Of a stretch of 12,177 nucleotides of DNA, positions 1-6,315 are shown piece after piece. Under the pieces are notes generated by a model, which ran no database searches, was not told where the DNA came from, and was given only the letters and a program-made list of their open reading frames with translations. A program made the translations under genes and the position numbers. Origin of the DNA: an uncultured Prevotellaceae bacterium (lineage in GTDB: Bacteria; Bacteroidota; Bacteroidia; Bacteroidales; Bacteroidaceae); assembly GCA_946539475.1 (NCBI GenBank), contig CAMNHM010000079.1, positions 1 through 12,177 on the forward strand. Direction: 5' to 3'. Within the stretch, counting starts at the first letter, position 1. Each line of letters starts with the position of its first letter.

Positions 1-356
1 GATTGGACAGCGTCCTCTTCCAGCAGGTGCTAATCAATATCGTCAAGAATGCCGTTGAGAGTATCGGCAAAGAAGAGGGCGTCATCACCATCACCACCTC
101 TACTCCCTCCAGACTGGTCGTCACCGACAACGGACGCGGCATCCCGCCCTCAGTAGCCCGGCATCTCTTCACACCCTTCTTTTCCACCAAGCCACAAGGC
201 CAAGGACTGGGGCTTTTGCTCATCCGCGACATCCTCAGCTCGCACCATTGTACGTTCAACCTGCTGACAGACCCCAACGACCATCTTACCCACTTCACCA
301 TCCTGTTTCCGACGCAGACGAGACAGCCGAATGTCTCACATGCGACACATGGATAA
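1..356 (+). CDS. Sensor histidine kinase, C-terminal ATPase domain (5' truncated by window edge)
   Basis: This is the C-terminal catalytic (HATPase_c) domain of a two-component sensor kinase, which binds ATP and phosphorylates a histidine in a dimerisation domain encoded left of the window. The frame is open from the edge (first full codon at 3) to a TAA at 354-356, giving about 117 residues. In order they show the N box (NIVKNAVES, residues 12-20), the G1 box (DNGRGIPP, 42-49), the F box (FTPFFSTK, 56-63) and the G2 box (GQGLGL, 66-71). The TTG at 3-5 is an internal codon, not a start. The spacing resembles NtrB-type kinases, but sensor and histidine are not visible, so the signal is unknown. 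The domain is certain; the subfamily is a guess. An independent promoter lies downstream, so it is probably not in an operon with the next gene. Confidence 0.93.
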   Translation, partial: LDSVLFQQVLINIVKNAVESIGKEEGVITITTSTPSRLVVTDNGRGIPPSVARHLFTPFFSTKPQGQGLGLLLIRDILSSHHCTFNLLTDPNDHLTHFTILFPTQTRQPNVSHATHG

Positions 357-383
357 GCAAGTGCAATTTTTACGCCTTTTTCC

Positions 384-414
384 TTTGTCAATTGGAAAAA
401 TAGTTGTATCTTTG
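384..414 (+). promoter_or_regulatory. Bacteroidetes-type promoter for the ATPase/DUF4435 unit
   Basis: TTTG at 384-387 and TATCTTTG at 407-414 are separated by 19 nt, matching the Bacteroidetes primary sigma factor pattern TTTG-N19-21-TAnnTTTG. The ATG at 444 lies 29 bp downstream, after an A-rich leader without a Shine-Dalgarno motif. This suggests the two-gene unit is transcribed independently of the kinase upstream. Confidence 0.8.
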
Positions 415-443
415 CCCCAACAAAAGAAAAGACCTAAGACGCC

Positions 444-1283
444 ATGCAGAAATTTGCAGACTACATCAAACGGATAGAGATCGACTCGCTATGGAGCGGG
501 AAGAAACACATCGTATGGGAGCTCGACCCGCGAGTGAACATCCTCAGCGGCATCAACGGACAGGGAAAGTCGACAATCATCAACAAGGTGGTGAAGGGAC
601 TGTCGCAGGGTGGCGAGTTCCCCAGCCACATGCTGAAGGGTGTCAAGCTCGACGTTGAGCCTGCCGATGCCCGCTGGATACGCTACGACATGATACGCTC
701 GCTCGACTCTAACCTCTCGCAGGTCATTGCCGACGACGAGGGAGGAGGGGCGCTGCGGCAGGTGCTGCCCGTCATCAAGGCTGGCGGCGGCTCGCTGCTC
801 GACTTCCAGCTCTATCACCTGCAGCGCAAGTACCTCGACTACCAGGTAAACATCGGCAACCGCATCATCGCAGAGCTACAGGCAGGACACACGGAGCAGG
901 CGCAACTCCTCAGTCAGAAGAAGTCGCGCTTCCAAGACATCCTCGACGACCTGTTCCAAGACACGGGCAAACGAATTGTACGCACCGAGAACGAGATACG
1001 CTTCACGCAGATCGGCGAGATACTCATGCCCTACCAGCTCTCCAGCGGCGAGAAGCAGATGCTCGTCATACTGCTCACCGTGCTCGTCGAGGACGACCAG
1101 CACTACGTGCTCTTCATGGACGAGCCGGAGGTGAGCCTGCACATCGAATGGCAGAAACGCCTCATCGACCTCATCCTCGAGCTGAATCCCAACGTGCAGA
1201 TCATCCTCACCACCCACTCGCCAGCCGTCGTAATGAACGGATGGGTCGACAGCGTGACGGAGGTGAGCGACATTACGAGTTGA
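444..1283 (+). CDS. Compact ABC/SMC-type AAA ATPase, partner of the downstream DUF4435 protein
   Basis: A cytoplasmic ATPase of 279 residues in the RecF/OLD/SMC-like group (AAA_15/AAA_21 type). It has a Walker A motif (GINGQGKST, residues 36-44), an ABC signature (LSSGEKQ, 199-205), Walker B with the catalytic acid (YVLFMDEPE, 221-229), a D-loop-like segment (SLHIEWQ) and a switch histidine (TTHSP, 256-260). The roughly 150 residues between Walker A and the signature are polar and probably helical; no long coiled coil, DNA-binding domain or nuclease domain is seen. It is shorter than typical OLD or AriA-type ATPases. Start: ATG at 444, 29 bp after the promoter. The TGA at 1281-1283 abuts a heptamer array, after which the DUF4435 gene begins. 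By analogy with PARIS (AriA ATPase, AriB DUF4435) and OLD-type ATPase/TOPRIM proteins it may sense or gate a nuclease partner. That is inference; a housekeeping DNA-repair role is also possible. Confidence 0.88.
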   Translation: MQKFADYIKRIEIDSLWSGKKHIVWELDPRVNILSGINGQGKSTIINKVVKGLSQGGEFPSHMLKGVKLDVEPADARWIRYDMIRSLDSNLSQVIADDEGGGALRQVLPVIKAGGGSLLDFQLYHLQRKYLDYQVNIGNRIIAELQAGHTEQAQLLSQKKSRFQDILDDLFQDTGKRIVRTENEIRFTQIGEILMPYQLSSGEKQMLVILLTVLVEDDQHYVLFMDEPEVSLHIEWQKRLIDLILELNPNVQIILTTHSPAVVMNGWVDSVTEVSDITS

Positions 1284-1381
1284 GTGGAAAGAGGAAAGAG
1301 GAAAGAGGAAAGTGGAGAGTGGAAAGTGGAGAGTGGAAAGTGGAAAGTGGAGAGTGGAGAGTGGAAAGAGGAGAGTGGAAA
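1284..1381 (+). repeat. Array of fourteen 7-bp tandem repeats, G(T/A)GGA(A/G)A
   Basis: Fourteen contiguous heptamers occupy exactly 98 bp. Every unit fits G[T/A]GGA[A/G]A: units 2-4 and 13 have A at position 2, and units 5, 7, 10, 11 and 13 have G at position 6. The array starts at the base after the ATPase stop codon and ends 11 bp before the GTG start of the DUF4435 gene. The plus strand is almost pure purine (only the variable T breaks it) and offers many GGA/GAGG purine runs near the second start codon. The reverse strand reads in repeated Leu-Ser-Thr/Phe-Pro-Leu, which produces a spurious ORF. Confidence 0.97.
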
Positions 1382-1392
1382 GATAGTTTATT

Positions 1393-2469
1393 GTGGGAAA
1401 GCGACTGAAAGATAATATCAACAGCCAGTACGTAGAGGCAGCCAATGCGCTACGCGGAAAGCAGGCACGACGCAGGATTATCGCCTACGTCGAGAGCTAC
1501 GACGATATCTACTTCTGGCGCACCGTGCTCTCCCGCTTCGAGAACGACCAACGCTACTTCGAAGTGATGCTGCCATCGAAGAACAAGCTATCGCGAGGGA
1601 AGAAGTCGGTGCTGATGAACTTCATCGCAAAAGACGGTACAACGGATGATCGCCTGGGCGACGAGATGATTGCCTGCGTGGATGCCGACTACGACTATAT
1701 GCTGCAGGGCGCCACTGATCAGTCGCGGCGTGTGCTCGAGAGCCCATACGTATTCCACACCTATGCCTACGCCATCGAGAACTATCAGTGCTACGCCCCC
1801 TCGCTGCACGACGTCTGCGTGGCTGTCACCCTCAACGACCATCGCATCTTCGACTTCCAAGAGTACTTCCGTCGCTACTCCGAGATGGTCTTCCCGCTGT
1901 TCGTATGGAGCATCATGCTCTATCGCAACGGCACGCACAACAAATTCACCATCAGCGACTTCAATCGCGTCGTCGACCCAGGAGGATTCAGAAGCGACGA
2001 TCCGGAGAAGTCGCTCAGCAAACTGCAGCGAAAAATTGAGGTGAAGATTCGAGAGCTGCAACGAGAGCATCCTGATGCCAAGGAGGCATACCTGAAGCAG
2101 AAAGACGAGGTACGCAAGCTGGGTGTCACGCCCCAGACAACATATCTCTACATCCAGGGGCACCATCTCTTCGATACCGTCGTCGCACCAATCGTCACCA
2201 GAATCTGCGACATCCTGCGCATGGAACGCGAAACGGAGATCAGCCGGGCACGTGCCAACAGCATCCAGAAGCGCAACGAGCTGGCATGCTACGAGAACTC
2301 ACAGCAGGACATCAAGATGATGATGAAGAAGAATACGGGCTACCAGCAATGTCCCATCTTCCAGCGCATCCAGGATGACATTGCACGCTTCCTCGCATCG
2401 AGAAAAAAGAAAAAGAGCCCGCCAAAGGCGAGCTCGGAAACTAGTAGTGTAGCGACTACCTCCGCTTAG
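1393..2469 (+). CDS. DUF4435 (TOPRIM-like, AriB/OLD-type) putative nuclease
   Basis: A 358-residue protein with the DUF4435 pattern. VESYDD (residues 33-38) resembles the VEGxxD glutamate motif of TOPRIM folds, CVDADYDY (95-102) gives the Asp-x-Asp metal site, and YAIENY (126-131) and GHHLFD (256-261) are further DUF4435-like landmarks. It would act in the cytoplasm as a metal-dependent nuclease controlled by the upstream ATPase. In the PARIS system, AriB of this family is the toxic effector. Start: GTG at 1393, since an in-frame TAG lies at 1384-1386 and the next ATG would remove the first motif. The C-terminal tail (about residues 336-358) is Lys/Ser/Pro/Ala-rich and coincides with an antisense terminator. 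The TAG stop at 2467-2469 overlaps the stop of the convergent gene. Family assignment is confident; nuclease activity and a defence role are inferred. Confidence 0.85.
   Translation: MGKRLKDNINSQYVEAANALRGKQARRRIIAYVESYDDIYFWRTVLSRFENDQRYFEVMLPSKNKLSRGKKSVLMNFIAKDGTTDDRLGDEMIACVDADYDYMLQGATDQSRRVLESPYVFHTYAYAIENYQCYAPSLHDVCVAVTLNDHRIFDFQEYFRRYSEMVFPLFVWSIMLYRNGTHNKFTISDFNRVVDPGGFRSDDPEKSLSKLQRKIEVKIRELQREHPDAKEAYLKQKDEVRKLGVTPQTTYLYIQGHHLFDTVVAPIVTRICDILRMERETEISRARANSIQKRNELACYENSQQDIKMMMKKNTGYQQCPIFQRIQDDIARFLASRKKKKSPPKASSETSSVATTSA
2402..2435 (-). terminator. Intrinsic terminator of the DUF4890 gene, inside the DUF4435 coding end
   Basis: Read on the minus strand, a 9-bp GC-rich stem (GAGCTCGCC with GGCGGGCTC, one T-G wobble) with a TTT loop at 2435-2415 is followed by TTTTTCTTTTTTCT (2414-2401). 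It lies about 30 bp past the DUF4890 stop codon. The whole element is within the last 70 bp of the convergent DUF4435 gene. Confidence 0.85.
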
Positions 2470-2981
2470 TTGTTGCGCTGAGGACGCTGGCCGCCAAAGT
2501 TGCCGCCACGCTGGCCGCGCTGACCCATACGGCGCTGGTTGTTTTCAGTGTACTTCTTGAACTGCTCCTCAGTCATGATTTTCTGCAGCTCGGCGTTGTA
2601 CTCCTCCATATTCTTGCGCATCTCCTCGAAGTTCATCTGTCCACGCTGGCCCTGACCCTGAGGACGCTCGCCGCGGCGAATGGTGTCGCCCTGCTGGCGC
2701 TGCGGACGCTGACCCTGCCCCATCTGTCCCTGTGGACGCTGTCCCTGGCCGCGCTGGCCACGCATCATGGGCATCATAGGCATCTTCTGTGCGAAATTAG
2801 TGTTCAGCACCTCGAGCTTCTTGGCCTGCTCTTCGTTCAAGCCATACTCCTTCACCATTTGCTCGGTACGAGCCTTCATCATCTCGGCGGGATCCATCTG
2901 GGGACGCTGTTGGTTACCCTGTGCCATCACGTTGGCACTCATCATCATTGCGGCTGCAATAGCCAGAATCATTTTCTTCAT
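2466..2981 (-). CDS. Exported DUF4890-type protein, Spy/CpxP-like, Gln/Arg/Gly-rich
   Basis: A 171-residue exported protein of a family common in Bacteroidales (DUF4890). The start chosen is the ATG at 2979-2981, giving a signal peptide (MKKMILAIAAAMMMSANVMA, cleavage near residue 20). An in-frame start 20 codons upstream would spoil it. The mature part has two LTxxQ-like motifs (YGLNEEQAKKL, 46-56; MTEEQFKKY, 136-144) as in Spy/CpxP periplasmic chaperones. They flank and are followed by low-complexity Gly-Gln-Arg-Pro repeats (about 75-112 and 152-171) and a Met-rich patch (67-73). Function in Bacteroidetes is unknown; a periplasmic stress or metal-related role is only an analogy. No convincing -7/-33 pair was found in the 109 bp upstream. 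It ends tail-to-tail with the DUF4435 gene, overlapping by 4 bp. Confidence 0.85.
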   Translation of the reverse strand: MKKMILAIAAAMMMSANVMAQGNQQRPQMDPAEMMKARTEQMVKEYGLNEEQAKKLEVLNTNFAQKMPMMPMMRGQRGQGQRPQGQMGQGQRPQRQQGDTIRRGERPQGQGQRGQMNFEEMRKNMEEYNAELQKIMTEEQFKKYTENNQRRMGQRGQRGGNFGGQRPQRNN

Positions 2982-3079
2982 AACTGTTGATTTTGTTGTT
3001 TGGTTATAATTTAAAAGTTCTCTTGCGTTGTAACTATTCATCTGACGCTACAACAGCGATGAAGTTTAATAGCTGGACG

Positions 3080-3104
3080 AAAAAAAAATGTTAAAAGCTC
3101 AACA
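3080..3104 (-). terminator. Weak possible terminator at the 3' end of trmO
   Basis: On the minus strand TGTT...AACA, extended by a wobble and an A-T pair (3104-3089), forms a short AT-rich stem spanning the trmO stop codon. It is followed by nine T (3088-3080). The T-tract is good but the stem is weak, so some read-through into the DUF4890 gene is plausible. Confidence 0.4.
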
Positions 3105-3759
3105 CCTGCAACCTGTCCCCCACTACCCGGAAGTGGACGTCGTGACCGGCAAAGGGCATGCCATAGACGCGCGCTGGATCGTCGTGGTAGCGAGGACGGG
3201 GGTCGAGGGCCAGCAGCTGCTCTAGCGAGCGCAGCTCTTCCTCCGTGAACTGTGAGCGCACCTCCATAGGAATCTCCACCTCAAGCACCTTCCACTCCGA
3301 CTGGTCAACGAACCCGCTGCGTGCCTCAGGATGACTGTCGGCATAAACGACGTAGGGCTTGATGTCGTAGATGGGCGTGCCATCCATCAGGTCAGCACCC
3401 CTGACGTAGAGCACAGGTCCAAGGCCAGGCTCCTCCCCCACTCTGTCGATACGCACGCACGAGAGTCCCAGATTGTTTGGACGGAAGGGCGAGCGTGTGG
3501 CAAAGACGCCCATCCGTCGATTGCCCCCCAGTCGTGGCGGGCGCACAGTCAGGCTCTTCCGTGCATTGCTATTCTCAGAGAACTCCCAGATGAGCCACAC
3601 GTAGTCGAAGTCCTCCAATCCTCTGAGAGCATCCTCGTGGCGGAACTCAGGCTCAAAGACGATGCTCCCCGTCAGCTCACTGACGAGCCCGCTCTGCCTG
3701 GGAATCCCGAACTTCGACGTCAGGGGCGAGCGGAAATGTGCTATTGGCTGTATCTCCAT
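3091..3759 (-). CDS. trmO: tRNA (N6-threonylcarbamoyladenosine(37)-N6)-methyltransferase TrmO
   Basis: TrmO (TsaA/YaeB) uses S-adenosylmethionine to methylate t6A37 of ANN-decoding tRNAs, notably tRNA-Thr, forming m6t6A. The 222 residues are close to the bacterial length of about 235. The N-terminal beta-barrel domain carries HFRSP (8-12), DYVWLIW (52-58), SPFRPNNLGLS (90-100) and DLMDGTPIYDIKPY (123-136). The TrmO C-terminal domain follows with DPRPRYHDDPARVYG (186-200) and the FAGHDVHFRV end. The ATG at 3757-3759 is 7 bp after the GH3 stop (3767-3769), so the two genes are probably co-transcribed, although a secreted glycosidase and a tRNA modification enzyme share no obvious pathway. A long T-run follows the stop on this strand. 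The assignment rests on clear family motifs. Confidence 0.95.
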   Translation of the reverse strand: MEIQPIAHFRSPLTSKFGIPRQSGLVSELTGSIVFEPEFRHEDALRGLEDFDYVWLIWEFSENSNARKSLTVRPPRLGGNRRMGVFATRSPFRPNNLGLSCVRIDRVGEEPGLGPVLYVRGADLMDGTPIYDIKPYVVYADSHPEARSGFVDQSEWKVLEVEIPMEVRSQFTEEELRSLEQLLALDPRPRYHDDPARVYGMPFAGHDVHFRVVGDRLQVLSF

Positions 3760-3766
3760 CTATCAA

Positions 3767-6082
3767 TCAGCGATGCAACAGCCGCAGCTGCTGACGTGGT
3801 GCGAGCGCCTGGCTGACAGGCTCCTGGTATAGCTGCAGTCTTGCCGTAGCCGTACAGCGTATGTCACTGATGTTGGCACCGATGTGGAACACGTAGTTAC
3901 CTGCATCACCAAGCCACTGGCTGCCCGCCTCGTCGAACGACACCAACAGGCGGCGCTCCACCTGCATCTTCACCGTCTCAGCCTCACCGGGCTGCAGCTC
4001 ACGCGTCTTGGCAAAGGCTTTCAGTTCCTTGACGGGCTTCTCCAGCCCGCCGGCAGGTGCCTCGACATAGGTCTGCACCACCTCCTTGCCTGCCACGCTT
4101 CCCGTATTCCTGACCGTGACACTGATCTCCAGCTGGTCGCCGTTGACCTTTACGACGGGCTTCGAATACTCGAAGGTGGTATAGCTCAGACCATAGCCAA
4201 AGGGATAAGCGACACGGCGCTGGAAGGTGTCGAAGAAGCGATAGCCTACGTAGATATCCTCCTCGTGGTTGGTGAAGCTGCGATTGTTGCTGCCACCTCC
4301 GGGGAAATTCTTCGTCGACGGATGATCGGTGGCTGATAGGGGCCATGTCATCGTCAGCTTTCCTGACGGACATACCTTGCCCGTAAGAATGTCAGCCACG
4401 GAGTTGCCGCCCTCTTCGCCTGGCTGCCATGCACAGACGATAGCATCGGGATATCCGCTCCACGAAGCCGTCTCGACCACCGATCCGCTGTTGATGATCA
4501 CCACCACGGGCTTGCCCACGGCATGGAACGCCTCGCAGACGTCGTAGATCATCTGGCGCTCGCCAGCAGTGAGGTTGAACTCCGTCTCGATATCGCGGTC
4601 CTGTCCCTCGCCAGCCTGTCTGCCGATGGTGACGATGGCAGCGTCGGCACTGCTTGCCTCCTTGCTGATGAGCCGCGGGCTGATGCTGGTCTCAGGATAC
4701 TTCTGCTGTCCAAACTGTTCAGCCTGGAACCAGTTGGCAGGGTCGCGCTCAGCCTGGAATTTCACGCGTGCGAAATCAATGTACTTTCTGTAGATCTCCG
4801 TCAGCTCCTTCGACGAGGCGATGCCGGCATTCTTCAGGCCCTCGACCATGTCTACCACGTAGGGCGTATGCACGCAACCCGACCCTGTGCCTCCTGAAAG
4901 GAAGTTATACGAGTTCTCGCCAAACAGCGACACCGTCTTCACGCTGGTGGCGCTCCAGGGCAGTGTCCCGTTGTTCTTCAGCAGGACGATACCCTCGGTG
5001 GCCGTCTGACGCGTGATCAGCGCGTGAGCCTTCATGTCGGGTTTGTTCGTATAGGGGAATTTGTTGAAGCTTGGCGTCTTGACGATGTATTCCAGCATGC
5101 GACGCACGTTGCGGTCGACGTCGGCTATCGCCAGGCGTCCGCTCTGCACGCCATCGACGATCTCCTCCACCTGTGCCTGCTGCCCAGGCTCCATCAGGTC
5201 GTTGCCCGCCTGCACCTCGACGATGGTGGGCAGACCCTCGCGGATGCCTACCCAGTCAGTCATGACGATGCCCTTGTAGCCCCAGTCGTCGCGCAGGATG
5301 CTCGTCAGCAGGTCGCGATTGCCCATCGAGTACCGCCCGTTGATCTTGTTGTACGACGACATGATGGTCCAGGGGTCGCTCTCGCGGACGGCAATCTCGA
5401 AGCCACGCAGATAGAGCTCGCGGGCAGCACGCTGCGAGAGACGCTCGTCGACGCTCGTGCGATCTGTCTCCTGCGAGTTCACGGCGAAGTGCTTTGCCGA
5501 CACTCCGACGCCCTCGCTCTGCACGCCACGGATATAGGCAGCGCCGATCTTTCCCGTCAGCAGCGGGTCTTCGGAGTAATACTCGAAGTTGCGCCCGCAG
5601 AGAGGATTGCGATGCAGGTTCATGCCAGGTCCGAGTATGACGTCGCAGCGGTACTCCTTCGTCTCGTTGCCGATGGCCTTGCCCACCTCCGTCACCAGCG
5701 CCGTGTTCCACGTCGAGGCGAGGCAGGTGCCGATGGGGAATCCCGTGGCATAGTACGTCTGTTCATCGCCCTTACGGGTGGGGTCGATGCGCACGCCCGC
5801 AGGACCGTCGGTGAGCACGGTGGCAGGGATGCCCAGTCGCTCGATGGCAGGCGTAGTACCTGCCGCACCAGCCACGAGGCGTGCCTCATTGCCGACGACG
5901 GCTCCCTGGCTGAAGAAGTTGTTGGCGCCTCCGACGAGCAGTCGGGCTTTCTCCTCGAGGCGCATGTTCTTCATCACCTCGTCGATGTTGTCGGCACGCA
6001 GCTTGGGTGCCTGATGCCCCTGTGCAGCAGCACTGAGCACGCTCATTGTAGTCATGGTCAGTAATAGTCTTTTCAGTTTCAT
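3767..6082 (-). CDS. Secreted glycoside hydrolase family 3 beta-glucosidase-type enzyme
   Basis: A 771-residue exported GH3 enzyme, probably periplasmic or cell-envelope, that releases terminal beta-linked sugars (glucose or xylose) from oligosaccharides. A signal peptide spans residues 1-21 (hydrophobic core LLLTMTTMSVLSAAA). The (beta/alpha)8 domain has DGPAGVR (92-98), GRNFEYYSEDP (163-173), the substrate-binding KH pair (197-198) and the nucleophile Asp276 in VMTDW. The alpha/beta sandwich domain includes GEGQDRD (491-497), where the acid/base Glu492 is expected, and the QPGEEGG segment (553-559). A fibronectin-III-like domain follows (about 660-740, with VVQTYV and PVKELKAF). Length and domain order are normal. 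Start: ATG at 6080-6082. No -7/-33 pair is visible upstream; the gap to aspS holds a heptamer inverted repeat. Substrate cannot be told from sequence alone. Confidence 0.96.
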   Translation of the reverse strand: MKLKRLLLTMTTMSVLSAAAQGHQAPKLRADNIDEVMKNMRLEEKARLLVGGANNFFSQGAVVGNEARLVAGAAGTTPAIERLGIPATVLTDGPAGVRIDPTRKGDEQTYYATGFPIGTCLASTWNTALVTEVGKAIGNETKEYRCDVILGPGMNLHRNPLCGRNFEYYSEDPLLTGKIGAAYIRGVQSEGVGVSAKHFAVNSQETDRTSVDERLSQRAARELYLRGFEIAVRESDPWTIMSSYNKINGRYSMGNRDLLTSILRDDWGYKGIVMTDWVGIREGLPTIVEVQAGNDLMEPGQQAQVEEIVDGVQSGRLAIADVDRNVRRMLEYIVKTPSFNKFPYTNKPDMKAHALITRQTATEGIVLLKNNGTLPWSATSVKTVSLFGENSYNFLSGGTGSGCVHTPYVVDMVEGLKNAGIASSKELTEIYRKYIDFARVKFQAERDPANWFQAEQFGQQKYPETSISPRLISKEASSADAAIVTIGRQAGEGQDRDIETEFNLTAGERQMIYDVCEAFHAVGKPVVVIINSGSVVETASWSGYPDAIVCAWQPGEEGGNSVADILTGKVCPSGKLTMTWPLSATDHPSTKNFPGGGSNNRSFTNHEEDIYVGYRFFDTFQRRVAYPFGYGLSYTTFEYSKPVVKVNGDQLEISVTVRNTGSVAGKEVVQTYVEAPAGGLEKPVKELKAFAKTRELQPGEAETVKMQVERRLLVSFDEAGSQWLGDAGNYVFHIGANISDIRCTATARLQLYQEPVSQALAPRQQLRLLHR

Positions 6083-6116
6083 AGTTTTTGGTTCTTTATA
6101 AGTATCACGTTTTGTG

Positions 6117-6295
6117 CGAGGCGTTTCTTCGAGGTACGAGGTTTTTATTTCGAGGTACGAGGTACGAGGTACGAGGTACGAGATTACCTTGTCCCTTTAT
6201 TTTTTATGACGGCAGAGTATTCTCGTACCTCGTACCTCGTACCTCGCATCTCGAGAAAACACCTCGCACCTCGAGAAGACATCTCGATTACCTCG
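6117..6295. repeat. CGAGGTA heptamer arrays in inverted orientation (26-bp perfect stem)
   Basis: The left half (6117-6185) carries CGAGGTA-type heptamers, with four perfect tandem units at 6151-6178 plus diverged ones at 6117, 6130, 6137 and 6179. The right half (6226-6295) carries the reverse complement TACCTCG, with three perfect units at 6226-6246 and variants CATCTCG/CACCTCG at 6247, 6260, 6267 and 6280. Bases 6158-6183 and 6221-6246 are perfectly complementary over 26 bp, with a 37-nt AT-rich loop. It sits between the aspS stop and the GH3 start. Confidence 0.95.
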
Positions 6296-6315
6296 GAAAG
6301 GAAGCTACCTCTCGC

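Noticed and set aside
876..1445. Minus-strand open frame with repeated Phe-Pro-Leu-Ser-Thr
   Set aside because: It is the translated heptamer array fused to the antisense of the ATPase gene; no start signal or domain supports it.
5024..6064. Long plus-strand open frame (346 codons) antisense to the GH3 gene
   Set aside because: It mirrors a well-supported GH3 gene; its composition is what an antisense frame of GC-rich codons gives, and no domain is seen.
6158..6246. Invertible promoter (phase-variable switch) bounded by the 26-bp inverted repeat
   Set aside because: The enclosed 37 bp contain no TAnnTTTG or TTTG pair and no invertase gene is in the window; repeat-array origin explains the arms better.
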